Shown piece by piece: positions 6,205 through 6,211 of a stretch of 6,211 nucleotides of DNA. Location of the stretch: NCBI GenBank assembly GCA_947074245.1, contig CAMTOW010000134.1:1-6211 (forward strand), written 5' to 3'. This DNA comes from an uncultured Bacteroidales bacterium (GTDB lineage Bacteria > Bacteroidota > Bacteroidia > Bacteroidales > JAUNSR01). Position 1 is the stretch's first letter, and every line of letters starts with the position of its first letter. Below the pieces are notes generated by a model that saw only the letters and a program-made list of their open reading frames with translations, was not told the origin of the DNA and searched no databases. Both the position numbers and the translations under genes were made by a program.

Positions 6205-6211
6205 ATGACAC
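6205..6211 (+). CDS. Possible 5' end of a further gene (first codons only)
   Basis: An ATG at 6205-6207, followed by ACA, stands 22 bp downstream of a good -7 box, with a very short leader. Only two full codons are inside the window, so neither the frame nor the product can be assessed. The true start may lie further right. Listed because promoter and ATG are suitably spaced. Confidence 0.3.

Overview
The window looks like a piece of a Bacteroidales (Bacteroidota) chromosome with roughly balanced GC. The signs are Bacteroidota-type -7 promoter boxes (TAnnTTTG) at 3112-3119 and 6175-6182, an A-rich leader or no leader in place of clear Shine-Dalgarno sites, and a set of proteins typical of that phylum: a DUF2851 protein, a long LepB with a large insert, and a WbqC-like protein directly after lepB. 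Placement below the order (for example Alistipes/Rikenellaceae-like) is only a guess.

Layout from left to right: (1) nadB, L-aspartate oxidase, + strand, 3-1598, with a near-perfect intrinsic terminator at 1622-1660. (2) A convergent intergenic region that also holds four exact-period 22-bp repeats at 1721-1808. The last repeat runs into the 3' end of the next gene. (3) A DUF2851-family gene on the minus strand, 3068-1782. (4) A divergent promoter region, 3069-3206. (5) A tight + strand operon, dapB (3207-3923), lepB (3934-5391) and wbqC-like (5391-6053), closed by a strong hairpin terminator at 6077-6130. (6) A second promoter-like -7 box and a possible first ATG of another + strand gene at the right edge.

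Functionally this is mostly housekeeping: the first step of de novo NAD synthesis (NadB), meso-diaminopimelate/lysine synthesis for peptidoglycan (DapB), signal-peptide removal (LepB), and an envelope/glycan-associated WbqC-like protein. dapB, lepB and wbqC are probably co-transcribed, which links envelope precursor supply, protein export and surface glycan functions.

I see no defence system, mobile element, CRISPR array, tRNA or rRNA. The most unusual observation is that nadB has lost every glycine of its N-terminal FAD-binding GxGxxG motif while the rest of the protein, including the active-site residues, looks intact. The second is the 22-bp repeat array that supplies the C-terminal codons of the DUF2851 gene.
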